Below, piece by piece: positions 16,666 to 25,957 of a stretch of DNA of 64,000 nucleotides. The position numbers were made by a program, and so were the translations under genes. Where the stretch lies: positions 124,001 through 188,000 of the forward strand of contig UQGG01000006.1 of assembly GCA_900540475.1 (NCBI GenBank). The letters run 5' to 3'. Positions within the stretch are counted from its first letter, which is position 1. Every line of letters begins with the position of its first letter. Source of the stretch: an uncultured Robinsoniella sp. (GTDB lineage: Bacteria; Bacillota; Clostridia; Lachnospirales; Lachnospiraceae). The notes beneath the pieces were generated by a model. It was not told where the DNA came from. It worked only from the letters and a program-made list of their open reading frames with translations, and made no database searches.

Positions 16666-19026
16666 ATGAATAGACAAAAAAGAATCGTTATTGCGGTTTT
16701 GTTAATGATGATATTAACTGTTCTGAGTGGGTGTAAACAACAGAAAAATACATCGGAAGAAGGGGGTGGACAGCCGGTAAACACAAGTCTGGAGACAACA
16801 GGTAACCAATCCCTGGGAAGATATTTAGAACAGGATCTGAGTTTACCGGAAGCAGAAACAGGCACATTAGTCAAGGCACTTTCTGATAAAACACTCCGGG
16901 CATTTACGCCAAAGGGTATTTACGATTCCCGGGATGGGGGGGATACATGGACTGCATGGGAGAAACAACCCCAGGAGCTGACGGATGATATGCAGGACCC
17001 AGGGAATGGGGAAGCTGCATCAGGGGATTTATCAACGTTTGCTATGGAGCGCGGAGGAATTATGCCTATGGCAGCCGGGTATGACGGCAGTGTATTTTAC
17101 AGGTTAAACAGGGGTGAGGGTAATATTTATAAATATATGGATAAAGGAGGAGGGGTAAAGGAAATAAAGCTTTCTTTATCCGGAGAAAATAATGAAATCA
17201 CATCAGCTGAGTTTACCGAAGAAGGGGTGTTAATATGCGGTGATCAGGCAGGAAATATATATCAGATTAACTGTGATACGGGAGAAGTGGCATATACCTA
17301 TCATATGGATTCTGATGATAGTATCTCATATCCCACGCTGATCCCTATAGACGGCAAGCTTTTTGTGGCTTACAGCAGGTTCAATGACAATTGGGAAATG
17401 GAAAGTGTGAACGTGGATACTTATGATCTTGCATCTCATAAGCCGGAAGAGAAGAACCAGGTGCTGAATGAGTTTTTTGCCAGTAAGGAAAAGATGGCGG
17501 ATCAAACAAACATGCCATTTTTTATGACAGACCCTGCCAATAAAAATATCTATATCACGGATATTACCGGCGTCTATAAATATACCCTGGGCAGTTCCGT
17601 AGTAGAAAAAATATTTAACGGGGCATTGGGAAAAATGTACAATCCTGTGGCTTCTCTGGTAGGTGGAACGGTTCTGGAAGAGGACGCATTTATATTAAAT
17701 TACAATGTTGGATATGATTTATCCATGGTTCGCTACCAATATGATCCAAATGTGCCGGCAGTACCGGAAAAGGAGCTTACCATCTATTCGTTGTATGATA
17801 ATATCCTCATCCGCCAGGCAATTACGGTTTTCCAGAAAAACAATCCGGATGTATTTGTGAACTTTGAAATAGGGCTTACCGGAGAAGATGCCGTAACCGT
17901 AACCGATGCCGTAAAAACCCTGAATATCAATATTATGTCGGGCCAGGGACCGGATATACTGCTTTTAAACGGAATGCCGGCGGATTCCTATATGGAAAAA
18001 GGGCTATTAATGGATATCAGTGATGTGATAGCGGGAGTTGCAGATACGGACGGCATTTTTGAAAACATCGCTGCTGCTTATAAAAAAGAAGATCAAATCC
18101 TGGCGGTACCCATGCGGTTTTCTGTTCCTGTGGCAACAGGCAAAACAGAACTGGTTTCCCGGTATAAGGATTTAGATTCCCTGGCAGCGGTGGCGGAACA
18201 ACTGAGAACGGAGAATCCGGAGGCAAAGAGTGTCATCGGAAGTATGCCGGCGGATGTCTTAATCAGATTATTTCTGGTAAATGCAGCGCCATTCTGGATT
18301 GCAGAGGACGGGACTCTGGATGAAACCAGTCTGACAGGGTTCTATACTTCCCTGAAAAAGATCCAGGATGCCCAGCTGGGAGCAGCGGGACAGTCGGAAG
18401 TAAGTCAAATGCAGGAGGAGGATCAAGAGCGGCAGGCGCTGGATGTGGCAAGTTTCATGACCACCAGCACTTACCAGTTAGGTATCATGGGGTATGATAA
18501 TACCCGCATCGGTATTTCCAATGCTGCAAATGCAGATGATTTATGCTGGATATTGTCCATGATCAGCAAACTGGGAGACGCAGAATATAAAACGGTGCCC
18601 GGAGATGTCTATATTCCTATAGATCCACTGGCAATCAGTTCTAAAAGTGAAAATGCAGAGCTGGCAAAACGTTTTATGACAATGATGCTCCAGTCAGATA
18701 TTCAATCCGTCCAGGTCTCCGGATACCCGATTAATAAAAAGGTATTTGACAGTAATATGGAAAAGCCGGCGGACTTCATAGATAGTTATGATATGGTAGA
18801 CGAGGGGGGAGAAGGTGCTTTTCATCTGGAACGGATATGGCCGTCAGAAAGCGATGCAGATCAATTTAAGCAGAAGATTGCAGGTTTGAATACGCCGGCT
18901 CTGCTGGATGATATGATTAACAGGACTGTGATGGAAGAGGGGAAAAAGTGTCTGGGTTCCGAGGAAACAGTAGAAGAAGCGGCAAAAAATGTGATGAAGA
19001 AGATCAGTATCTATCTGGCTGAGTAA
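16666..19026 (+). CDS. Lipoprotein fusing an Asp-box (propeller-like) region to a solute-binding domain
   Basis: A 786-residue lipoprotein from the ATG at 16666 (AAGGA site upstream; a TTG two codons earlier is less likely). The lipobox is LSGC (C23). The N-terminal ~350 residues resemble a beta-propeller: a perfect Asp box SRDGGDTW at 88-95, and strand-rich repeats such as VFYRLNRGEGNIYKYMD. The C-terminal half (~370-786) looks like a type 1 extracellular solute-binding protein (KELTIYSLYDNILIRQAI, SGQGPDILLLNG). No permease gene adjoins it directly; a membrane AraC regulator follows. It may present a ligand to a sensor rather than only to a transporter. The function is inferred and the fusion is unusual. 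Confidence 0.7.
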   Translation: MNRQKRIVIAVLLMMILTVLSGCKQQKNTSEEGGGQPVNTSLETTGNQSLGRYLEQDLSLPEAETGTLVKALSDKTLRAFTPKGIYDSRDGGDTWTAWEKQPQELTDDMQDPGNGEAASGDLSTFAMERGGIMPMAAGYDGSVFYRLNRGEGNIYKYMDKGGGVKEIKLSLSGENNEITSAEFTEEGVLICGDQAGNIYQINCDTGEVAYTYHMDSDDSISYPTLIPIDGKLFVAYSRFNDNWEMESVNVDTYDLASHKPEEKNQVLNEFFASKEKMADQTNMPFFMTDPANKNIYITDITGVYKYTLGSSVVEKIFNGALGKMYNPVASLVGGTVLEEDAFILNYNVGYDLSMVRYQYDPNVPAVPEKELTIYSLYDNILIRQAITVFQKNNPDVFVNFEIGLTGEDAVTVTDAVKTLNINIMSGQGPDILLLNGMPADSYMEKGLLMDISDVIAGVADTDGIFENIAAAYKKEDQILAVPMRFSVPVATGKTELVSRYKDLDSLAAVAEQLRTENPEAKSVIGSMPADVLIRLFLVNAAPFWIAEDGTLDETSLTGFYTSLKKIQDAQLGAAGQSEVSQMQEEDQERQALDVASFMTTSTYQLGIMGYDNTRIGISNAANADDLCWILSMISKLGDAEYKTVPGDVYIPIDPLAISSKSENAELAKRFMTMMLQSDIQSVQVSGYPINKKVFDSNMEKPADFIDSYDMVDEGGEGAFHLERIWPSESDADQFKQKIAGLNTPALLDDMINRTVMEEGKKCLGSEETVEEAAKNVMKKISIYLAE

Positions 19027-19077
19027 CAGAAGAGCCATTGTTAATAATATAGTATAAAATAAAAATATTGCAAGTAA

Positions 19078-19119
19078 CAGGGGAAGAAATCAAATATTTT
19101 GGTTTCTTCCCCTGATTTT
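19078..19119 (+). terminator. Rho-independent terminator
   Basis: A 12-bp perfect stem (19078-19089 with 19103-19114) followed by ATTTTT ends the propeller lipoprotein transcript. Confidence 0.85.
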
Positions 19120-19173
19120 TATGCAAAAGAAGATGTTTTTAACAGAATACAATGATTTTAATAGAGCAAAAAA

Positions 19174-19202
19174 TTGAATAAACCATAGTAGAATGCTATA
19201 AT
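19174..19202 (+). promoter_or_regulatory. Promoter of the membrane AraC regulator
   Basis: TTGAAT (19174-19179), a 17-nt spacer and TATAAT (19197-19202) give a near-consensus housekeeping promoter about 55 nt before the GTG start. Confidence 0.7.
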
Positions 19203-19262
19203 TTACTATTCTGCAGAGATATTATGTAACCTGGAGAGATCGTATAAGGGAGGTAACAAAAC

Positions 19263-21554
19263 GTGGAGAAGATGGGATTCTTTAAGAGGGTGAAGAGAAG
19301 CGGTAGGTTAAAGTACAAAATGCGGATTTTGCTTGCATTTTTTGCCGTAGCTGCGCTGGCTATTGGGTTTACGGATGTTGCGGTATTCCGCGGACTCTCT
19401 GCCAATATCAGGGAAGACACAGACAAGGAGACTCGGGAAATGTTGCGCAATCTGAATAATTCCTATGAAAATCAGGTTATGCAGTACCAGGATCAGGCGC
19501 AGCTTCTGTACCGGAATCTGAATGTGAAAGCCTTCCTGGTCTCCGGAGGACGGGAAGATTCCCATATAGATACCATCTATGAATCTATGAAAGCCATGGC
19601 GGGAAATATGACCGGTATCTCTTCGGTCATTTTGTTCTATAAAGATGAAATTCTGGCGAGCTACGATACGGGAATGGTTACCGTGCCGGCAAAGCAGGAA
19701 ATAGTGGCAGCAGCAGGAAAAACGGTCTCGGATAAAGATATCTTCTACGTGTGGCCCAATGACCGCAAGTATCAAAAACATATGGTTATTCTGTGGAGTG
19801 ACAGAGACTATCCCAATGCGCCCAGTAATTATGGCGTTGCACTGGCAATTAATATGGATGCTGTGCAGGAAAAAGTCATACCCTGGAACCAGAAGGCAGT
19901 AAATCCCATCTACATTTTTCATAAGAATGGAGAGCTGGTGGCGGCGCAGAGAAATGAATACAAAGAGGAAGCCATAGATCTGTTTCAACGTATTTATACA
20001 AAGAAAAGTGCAGAGGATTCTTTTAATGAGTCGGTAGATGGAAAAAAACGGGCGATTTCCTATGTGACGGAAGGGGATGGCAGGTTTCTGTCCCTGCGTA
20101 TCCAGGATGTGTCGGGGAGCCAGATACAGATAAACCGGGCGCTTCAGACCATATTATTTGCCACCGTTTTGGGGATGCTGGTCATTGCAGGGGCAGTGTG
20201 GGTTCTGTCCGGCTGGGTGTACCGCCCCGTAGGTGCCATTTTCCGCAATATACTCAAACTGGCACAGAACGGGGAAGAAACGGGAAAAGGAAAAGACGAG
20301 CTGATTCTGGCAACAGATGCCCTGGAGGATGTGAACCAGAATATGAATCTGCTAAAGAACCAGATCCGCAATAACGCAGCAGTCCGTTTTTTGCGTTATG
20401 GCAGAAGCGGGGATGCAGTGGATCAGAAAATGTTTGAGTTTGGGGAATGTGAACCGGATCAATTTACGGTAATTGTACTACGGTATTATCTGGAGGACTG
20501 GTCTAAGAATGAGGCTCTGTTTGCTTATGTGAAGGAAGTTCACTGGGTACACAAAGAAAATAGCAGGGGTGGAATGCATTGTTACCGCGCCTCTCAGGGG
20601 GAGATTATATTCTTGGATTATGGTATGAAAGAGGAGGAAAGTGCAGGCAGCATCCTTGGTGAGAAAGAGGAAGAAAGCACAGTTGGGAGCCCCCGTGAGA
20701 AAGAGGAGTCGGGAAAAGTTCTGGAGGAATTAAAAACTTTATACGGGATGAAAGGCTGTATGGGAATCGCCCATTGCAGCACCCTGGATAAACTGCCAAA
20801 GGCATATCACCGTGCTGAGCTGCTGACGGAATATTATATTCTGGCAAAAGATATGCAGGTGATAGAAGAATCCGTACTGGAGGAAAAACGGCAGGGGGCG
20901 GTACAGGAGCCGGAACGGGATCATATTTTACGGTTTGTTAAGAGTGACTCAGATGAGGACCTGGGTAAATGTATGCAGAGGCTTCTGAAGAATCTCACCG
21001 CCTATCATATTCTGGAGGCACAAAAATATCTGAAAGAACTGATCGCAGATGTGATTCGTCTTTCAGAAACTATTTCCGGGGAAAAGAGCGAACAGTATGA
21101 AATGTATCTGGAAGATTTTCTGACTAACCAGATTTTTATCGGACAGGCGGACATAGAGGAGTGGCTCTGCCAGCTGTTTTTACAGGTCAGAGCACAGTTA
21201 AAGAGCAGCCGTCAGCCAAGTGCAGTATGGATTATGGGTGAAGTAGAAGTATATGTGGGTGAGAATTACCAGGACTGCGGAGTATCTGTAGAAGCGGTAG
21301 CGGAACACTATGGACTGAGTGTTTCTTATTTTAGTAAGCTTTTTAACCAGCATACAGGAAAGACGTTTCCTGATTATATCAGTCAGCTGCGGCTGCAAAA
21401 AGCACGGGAAATGCTCCTGGAAAAGCAAAACATGACAATTCAGGAAATTGCAAAGGAAGTTGGTTTTAACAGTTCTTCTTATTTTTCAGCAGCATTTCGA
21501 AAGTTTTACGGAGTTTCTCCATCCCAGATCCGGAGAGTTAAGACTAAGGATTAA
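19263..21554 (+). CDS. Membrane-bound AraC-family transcriptional regulator with extracytoplasmic sensor
   Basis: A 763-residue one-component regulator. The GTG start is supported by GGGAGG 9 nt upstream. A membrane helix ~18-38, an extracytoplasmic dCache-like sensor ~40-285, a second helix ~290-312 and a HAMP-like linker are followed by a poorly conserved central region. The C-terminal ~100 residues are an AraC double HTH (VEAVAEHYGLSVSYFSKLFN; MTIQEIAKEVGFNSSSYFSA). Such YesS/MsmR-like proteins sense sugars outside the cell and activate nearby uptake genes, here probably the importer at 22151-25558. The Glu/Gly/Ser-rich insert near residues 455-485 is odd. Confidence 0.85.
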   Translation: MEKMGFFKRVKRSGRLKYKMRILLAFFAVAALAIGFTDVAVFRGLSANIREDTDKETREMLRNLNNSYENQVMQYQDQAQLLYRNLNVKAFLVSGGREDSHIDTIYESMKAMAGNMTGISSVILFYKDEILASYDTGMVTVPAKQEIVAAAGKTVSDKDIFYVWPNDRKYQKHMVILWSDRDYPNAPSNYGVALAINMDAVQEKVIPWNQKAVNPIYIFHKNGELVAAQRNEYKEEAIDLFQRIYTKKSAEDSFNESVDGKKRAISYVTEGDGRFLSLRIQDVSGSQIQINRALQTILFATVLGMLVIAGAVWVLSGWVYRPVGAIFRNILKLAQNGEETGKGKDELILATDALEDVNQNMNLLKNQIRNNAAVRFLRYGRSGDAVDQKMFEFGECEPDQFTVIVLRYYLEDWSKNEALFAYVKEVHWVHKENSRGGMHCYRASQGEIIFLDYGMKEEESAGSILGEKEEESTVGSPREKEESGKVLEELKTLYGMKGCMGIAHCSTLDKLPKAYHRAELLTEYYILAKDMQVIEESVLEEKRQGAVQEPERDHILRFVKSDSDEDLGKCMQRLLKNLTAYHILEAQKYLKELIADVIRLSETISGEKSEQYEMYLEDFLTNQIFIGQADIEEWLCQLFLQVRAQLKSSRQPSAVWIMGEVEVYVGENYQDCGVSVEAVAEHYGLSVSYFSKLFNQHTGKTFPDYISQLRLQKAREMLLEKQNMTIQEIAKEVGFNSSSYFSAAFRKFYGVSPSQIRRVKTKD

Positions 21555-21555
21555 T

Positions 21556-21651
21556 ATAAGAATTTACATAAGAATTGAAATAAGAAATGAAATAAGAATT
21601 AAAATAGGAAATGAAATAAGAATTAAAATAGGAATCAAGATAAGAACAGGA
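21556..21651 (+). repeat. AT-rich minisatellite (24-bp tandem repeat)
   Basis: Two perfect adjacent copies of a 24-bp unit (21586-21609 and 21610-21633, starting AATGAAATAAGAATT) are flanked by degenerate copies of the AATAAGAAT core. It starts right after the regulator's stop codon and runs into a terminator stem. Confidence 0.75.
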
Positions 21652-21694
21652 GCAGGAGACGGGTGATGAAAAGCCTGGTTCCTGCTTATTTTTT
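21651..21694 (+). terminator. Hairpin terminator
   Basis: AGCAGGA (21651-21657) pairs with TCCTGCT (21680-21686), followed by TATTTTTT. It ends the AraC regulator transcript. The rest of the 21695-22150 interval holds a short hairpin (21720-21746), a 12-bp palindrome CTATCATGATAG (21764-21775) and the candidate promoter listed next. Confidence 0.6.
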
Positions 21695-21919
21695 ACAGTC
21701 AGCGTAGAAACTCTCTGTTTTCGTCTTCCGCCTTGCAGGCTGACGAAACATTCGCCAGTGTCACTATCATGATAGATTGGATGGACTGATGGGTAAAAGT
21801 ATATAAAAACAAAGACTATAAAATTAAAAAAAGTGTAAAATTAACGTTACAAGATAAAGATTATAGTGGGAAAACAGCAATGTATTAGATGATATTATAA
21901 AAAGTGCGTGTAATTGGGA

Positions 21920-21948
21920 TTGATTATAAGTAAAAATGACGGTAAGAT
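21920..21948 (+). promoter_or_regulatory. Candidate promoter of the LplB-type importer operon
   Basis: TTGATT (21920-21925), a 17-nt spacer and TAAGAT (21943-21948) lie about 200 nt before the first permease gene. The match is moderate, leaving room for activation by the upstream AraC regulator. A long leader would follow. Confidence 0.35.
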
Positions 21949-22150
21949 GCATCCATGACACCAGAGTGCGTTTGAAGTTCTTTGCTGCAGCACTTCACAC
22001 TTCTCAGTATATAGTTCCAAATTCAAGTTACGTAGCCCGCTAGGCAACCTTCATTTGGAACATACTACAGAAATGTGTTTAGTACAGCTATCAGAAAACA
22101 ATTTCCAACACGTTCCGGTACGTTGAAAATAAAAAAGAAAGAGGGAGGCT

Positions 22151-23068
22151 ATGAAACCAAAACACACATTTAAAAAGGATTTGCCGCTCTATCTGATGGC
22201 ACTTCCGGGAGTCGTGGTACTGCTTGCGTTTGCTTATGTTCCAATGGCGGGGTTGATACTGGTCTTTAAAGACTATCATTTTAAGGGAGGCATCTTCGGC
22301 AGCGAATGGGCGGATCCATTATTTAAGAACTTTAGTTTCTTTTTTAATAATATGGATACAGCACTCAGAGCCACAAGAAATACAATCGGACTGAATATCT
22401 TGTTTTTTGTATTTGGGACGATCTTTGCAGTAGCTATCGCCATCATGCTCAGTGAAATTAAGAGCAAGAAATTTATAAAGGGAAGCCAGAGTGTTATGTT
22501 CTTTCCCTATTTTATCTCCTGGATGGTTATGGGCGCCATACTGAATGCACTGCTCAGTTCCGAAGTAGGAGTTATCAGCGGTCTGCTGAAAAGGGCGGGA
22601 ATTAATTTTGATTTTTACTCCAGTCCCGCGGCTTGGGTCATCATATTAGTATTAGTCGTGATCTGGCAGAGTACCGGGTATAATTCTGTTATTTATTACG
22701 GGGTTTTATCGGGATTTGATACTTCCATATACGAAGCAGCGCAGGTAGATGGGGCAAGTAAATGGCAGCAAATCCGGAAAATAACACTTCCGCTGCTAAG
22801 GCCTACTATCATTATCATGTTTCTCCTTTCCGTAGGAAATATGCTGAAAGGAAATCTGAATATGATGATAGGACTGACAAACTTAAATCCAATGCTGCTG
22901 CCGGTAACGGATGTAATCGATGTCTTCGTATACCGAAGCGGCGTAAAAAATGGGGATATGGCATTTGCATCTGCAGTTTCCCTGTACCAGTCTATATTTG
23001 GATTTCTTTTGGTTATCATCTCCAACAAGATAGCAAAAAGATTCGATAAAGACACTTCATTATTTTAG
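22151..23068 (+). CDS. Sugar ABC transporter permease, LplB type
   Basis: A 305-residue inner-membrane subunit with six predicted helices. The N-terminus DLPLYLMALPGVV and the cytoplasmic EAA loop (EAAQVDGA...ITLP, ~197-217) identify a CUT1-family permease, the loop contacting the ATPase. GAGGGAGG precedes the ATG. It is followed after 15 nt by a second permease and then by the binding protein. No ATP-binding subunit is encoded nearby. Substrate is unknown; proximity to GH98/GH36 makes a host-glycan fragment conceivable. Confidence 0.9.
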   Translation: MKPKHTFKKDLPLYLMALPGVVVLLAFAYVPMAGLILVFKDYHFKGGIFGSEWADPLFKNFSFFFNNMDTALRATRNTIGLNILFFVFGTIFAVAIAIMLSEIKSKKFIKGSQSVMFFPYFISWMVMGAILNALLSSEVGVISGLLKRAGINFDFYSSPAAWVIILVLVVIWQSTGYNSVIYYGVLSGFDTSIYEAAQVDGASKWQQIRKITLPLLRPTIIIMFLLSVGNMLKGNLNMMIGLTNLNPMLLPVTDVIDVFVYRSGVKNGDMAFASAVSLYQSIFGFLLVIISNKIAKRFDKDTSLF

Positions 23069-23083
23069 AGAGGGGATGTTGAA

Positions 23084-23974
23084 ATGAGAAAAAGGACTTT
23101 AAAACCGGATCGTATTTTATTGGGCGGCTTCTATGTGCTTTTGGGTATATTTTCCCTGATCTGCCTGCTTCCCATTATATTGGCAATCTCCGGCTCATTT
23201 TCTAATGAAGTTGAAATTGCCACAAAAGGATTTTCATTAGTGCCAAGAGGGTTTTCACTGGATACTTATAAGTACGTTTTCCAAAGCCAGGGAGACACGC
23301 TGCTGAGGGCGTATGGAGTAACGCTGGCGACAACGATACTGGGTACTATTTTATCCGTTATAATTACAACCTGTTTTGCCTTTGTAATCTCCGTAAAAGA
23401 TTTTCGTCATGCTAACAAACTGGCATTTTTTGCATACTTTACCATGCTGTTCAGCGGAGGTATGCTGCCCTGGTATCTGGTATGTACAAAGTATTACCAC
23501 CTGGGAAATTCTTTGTGGGGGCTGATTCTGCCTTACAGCATGAATGTTTTCTACATGTATCTGATCAGAAATTTTATCAAGGGGCTGCCCTATGAACTGA
23601 CTGAGAGTGCTAAAATTGACGGAGCCGGATATTTTCAGATCTTCTGGAAAGTAATTCTGCCACTGTCAAAGGCAGGAATTGTAACCATTGTATTATTTTA
23701 TGCACTGACCTACTGGAATGACTTTTATCTTCCGTTAATGCTGGTTAACAAAGATGAGTACTTTTCCATGCAGTATATACTGTACATAATGAATGCCAAC
23801 ATCCAGTACCTGGCAACCAATCCCAATGGCATGGGTGCAGGGCATATTGTTTTGCCTACCCAGACCATTAAAATGGCAATCACATGCATAGCCATCGGAC
23901 CAATCGTATTGGTATATCCATTTGTACAGAAATATTTTGTAAAGGGTGTAACTGTGGGTGCTTTAAAAGGGTAA
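23084..23974 (+). CDS. Carbohydrate ABC transporter permease, YtcP type
   Basis: A 296-residue permease with six predicted helices and the EAA loop ESAKIDGAG...VILP near ~180-200, ending in VTVGALKG as is typical of this partner subunit. It pairs with the permease 15 nt upstream to form the membrane channel. GAGGGGATG precedes the ATG. The binding-protein gene begins 36 nt downstream, so the three genes form one operon. Confidence 0.9.
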   Translation: MRKRTLKPDRILLGGFYVLLGIFSLICLLPIILAISGSFSNEVEIATKGFSLVPRGFSLDTYKYVFQSQGDTLLRAYGVTLATTILGTILSVIITTCFAFVISVKDFRHANKLAFFAYFTMLFSGGMLPWYLVCTKYYHLGNSLWGLILPYSMNVFYMYLIRNFIKGLPYELTESAKIDGAGYFQIFWKVILPLSKAGIVTIVLFYALTYWNDFYLPLMLVNKDEYFSMQYILYIMNANIQYLATNPNGMGAGHIVLPTQTIKMAITCIAIGPIVLVYPFVQKYFVKGVTVGALKG

Positions 23975-24010
23975 GTGTGACACGAGGTCGCACAGAAAAG
24001 GAGAGAAGGT

Positions 24011-25558
24011 ATGAGAATGAAGAGTTTAACAAAGGTAACAGCGTTATTAGCAGCAGGGGCTGTGGCAGCAGCAATGTTTACGGGATGTGCTTCCCCGAAT
24101 GGCAAACAGACGGCAGGTACAAATGCAGAGGCTTCAGATTCAGCCTCAAAAGACGCCATTCCTGTAAAACTGGTAATGTTCGGGGAAGAATCTCCCCGTA
24201 TGAAAGAGCTGATGGCAAATGAAATCCATCAAAAAGTATTAGATGAGATCAATGTGGATCTGGAAATCCAGTATCTGCCCTGGACAGAATATGCAGGGGG
24301 TAAATCAGAACTGATGTTTTCAGCAGGTGAAAAATTCATGTGTTACACCAATACGGAAGTAACAGCAAAAATGGTTGGAAAAGGCTATTACGCAGATGTT
24401 ACGAATCTCTTGAAGGATAATGCCCCGGAACTGTATCAATATTGTGATGAAGAAAATGCCGCAAAGGCATTTACCATTGGCGGTAAAATATATTCCATAC
24501 CGGTTGGATATAAGCCAAATGCCGGTGAAGATTACCTGATGATGGTGAGAAAAGATTTAATGGAAGAGGCGGGAGTCTCGGAGATTAAAAGCATTGAGGA
24601 TTTAGAGAATTTCTATACGCTGTGTAAAGAAAAACATCCCGACTATATTGGACTGGGGCGAGGTTTGAATCCCAAGGTGTTAAACGGAGCCATAGCATCA
24701 GACATTAATATGAACTTTATCAATAACTTTGCCATGACGGATGCCAATGCCCCGGATGATGCAAAAGTCTATAGCTACTATGAATCCGAAGAGTACAGGC
24801 AGGTAAGTGAAATAGCGAAGCGCTGGAACCAGATGGGAATCATTCCATCTTACCAGTTATCAAATGGAGAGCAGTCAAGCAGTGAATTTGCAGCAGGAAG
24901 AGCCATGTTTGCAGTCAGTTCCAATGACCGCATATTTGAAATGATGGAAAGTGTCCGTTCCTCAGCACCAAATGCGGTATTTGAAAATGTATACCTGGGT
25001 GATACTGCCAGAAAACCGCTCATGAGCTGGGGCACATATGTTACGGCATTTGGAATCAGTGCCGGTGTGGAAGAACCGGAAGAACTGGCAGCGTATATTA
25101 AAGTTATCAACCTGTTCCAGAAGAACCAGGAATGGGTGGATCTGTGGATTTATGGCGTCGAAGGAACCGACTACAAGCTTACGGAAAATGGACGTGTGGA
25201 AAGAATCTGCACCGATGAAATCATTCATAACTGGATGCCCGTCAATACGGAATTCCGCCGTTACCCCAGCTACATTACAGATGAACAGATTGAAACCTTC
25301 AATAAACAGGCTGAGGGCAGTATTACCATGAAGTCCACTAATTTTATTTTTGATACAGAGCCTGTGAAATCCGAGTATGCCCAGCTGCAGGCAGTAGAAT
25401 CGGAGTATCTGAATCCCATCTCTAATGGATTCAAAGATTACGATGAAAATATTGATAAGGCAATAGAAAAGCTAAAAGCAGCCGGACTGGATAAATTTAT
25501 GGAAGAGCTGCAAAGGCAGTTTGATGAATTTATGAATGCAAAAGGGAACGGGAAATGA
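24011..25558 (+). CDS. Extracellular sugar-binding lipoprotein (LplA/YtcQ type)
   Basis: A 515-residue lipoprotein with lipobox FTGC (C26) and an Ala/Ser-rich linker, then a large type 2 substrate-binding fold (PVKLVMFGEE start, typical SGGxxD-like regions and a long helical C-terminus). It should capture the sugar outside the cell and deliver it to the two permeases encoded just upstream. Its size (over 500 residues) is that of the LplA/YtcQ branch. AAAGGAGAG lies before the first ATG; a second in-frame ATG two codons on is also possible. The ligand is not readable from sequence. Confidence 0.88.
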   Translation: MRMKSLTKVTALLAAGAVAAAMFTGCASPNGKQTAGTNAEASDSASKDAIPVKLVMFGEESPRMKELMANEIHQKVLDEINVDLEIQYLPWTEYAGGKSELMFSAGEKFMCYTNTEVTAKMVGKGYYADVTNLLKDNAPELYQYCDEENAAKAFTIGGKIYSIPVGYKPNAGEDYLMMVRKDLMEEAGVSEIKSIEDLENFYTLCKEKHPDYIGLGRGLNPKVLNGAIASDINMNFINNFAMTDANAPDDAKVYSYYESEEYRQVSEIAKRWNQMGIIPSYQLSNGEQSSSEFAAGRAMFAVSSNDRIFEMMESVRSSAPNAVFENVYLGDTARKPLMSWGTYVTAFGISAGVEEPEELAAYIKVINLFQKNQEWVDLWIYGVEGTDYKLTENGRVERICTDEIIHNWMPVNTEFRRYPSYITDEQIETFNKQAEGSITMKSTNFIFDTEPVKSEYAQLQAVESEYLNPISNGFKDYDENIDKAIEKLKAAGLDKFMEELQRQFDEFMNAKGNGK

Positions 25559-25957
25559 TAAAACAGGCATAAAAATACCGCCCACAGGTCTGTTTGATCA
25601 GGGGCGGTATGGTATCAGAGATCTATGTCAGAAAAGTGAAGGTGCAGATCACTATATATCCCGGCTTTGATTTCCCCCATAAAATGAGGAGTGCCCCGGT
25701 GTCTGGTACACCGAGGCTATTATGAAAAAATTTATCTATATGTGTAATGAAAACATTACGCTATAAACCGGAAGTTATCTCTTTTGGAGATGTTTAAAGT
25801 ATAACAATGACTTGTGAACGAAGTATGAACACTACGTGAATTTATTGTAAAAAATAACGAAAAACAGGTTCTTGAAGAACCTGTTTTGGTGAATTACGAC
25901 AAAGCACCGCGTTAAATTGGTGTAATATAAAAGTCAAAATGACAGATAGTTTGCCGA
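25559..25957. other. Gene-free interval with three hairpins between convergent genes
   Basis: Three stems lie here: ATACCGCCC pairing with GGGCGGTAT (25575-25583 / 25602-25610); a CCGGTGT...ACACCG hairpin (about 25695-25713) like the one at 31195-31219; and a 13-bp palindrome (25861-25887). I see no coding region. Confidence 0.6.
25861..25887. terminator. Bidirectional terminator palindrome
   Basis: AAAACAGGTTCTT and AAGAACCTGTTTT form a perfect 13-bp stem with one central base. The A/T ends make it usable from both the importer operon and the minus-strand S1-domain gene. Confidence 0.7.

Noticed and set aside
21556..21651. Tandem repeats considered as a CRISPR array
   Set aside because: Copies are directly adjacent with no unique spacers, and no cas genes are present.
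21764..21775. 12-bp palindrome CTATCATGATAG as an operator
   Set aside because: Short AT-rich palindromes are common by chance, and it is not placed close to a clear promoter.
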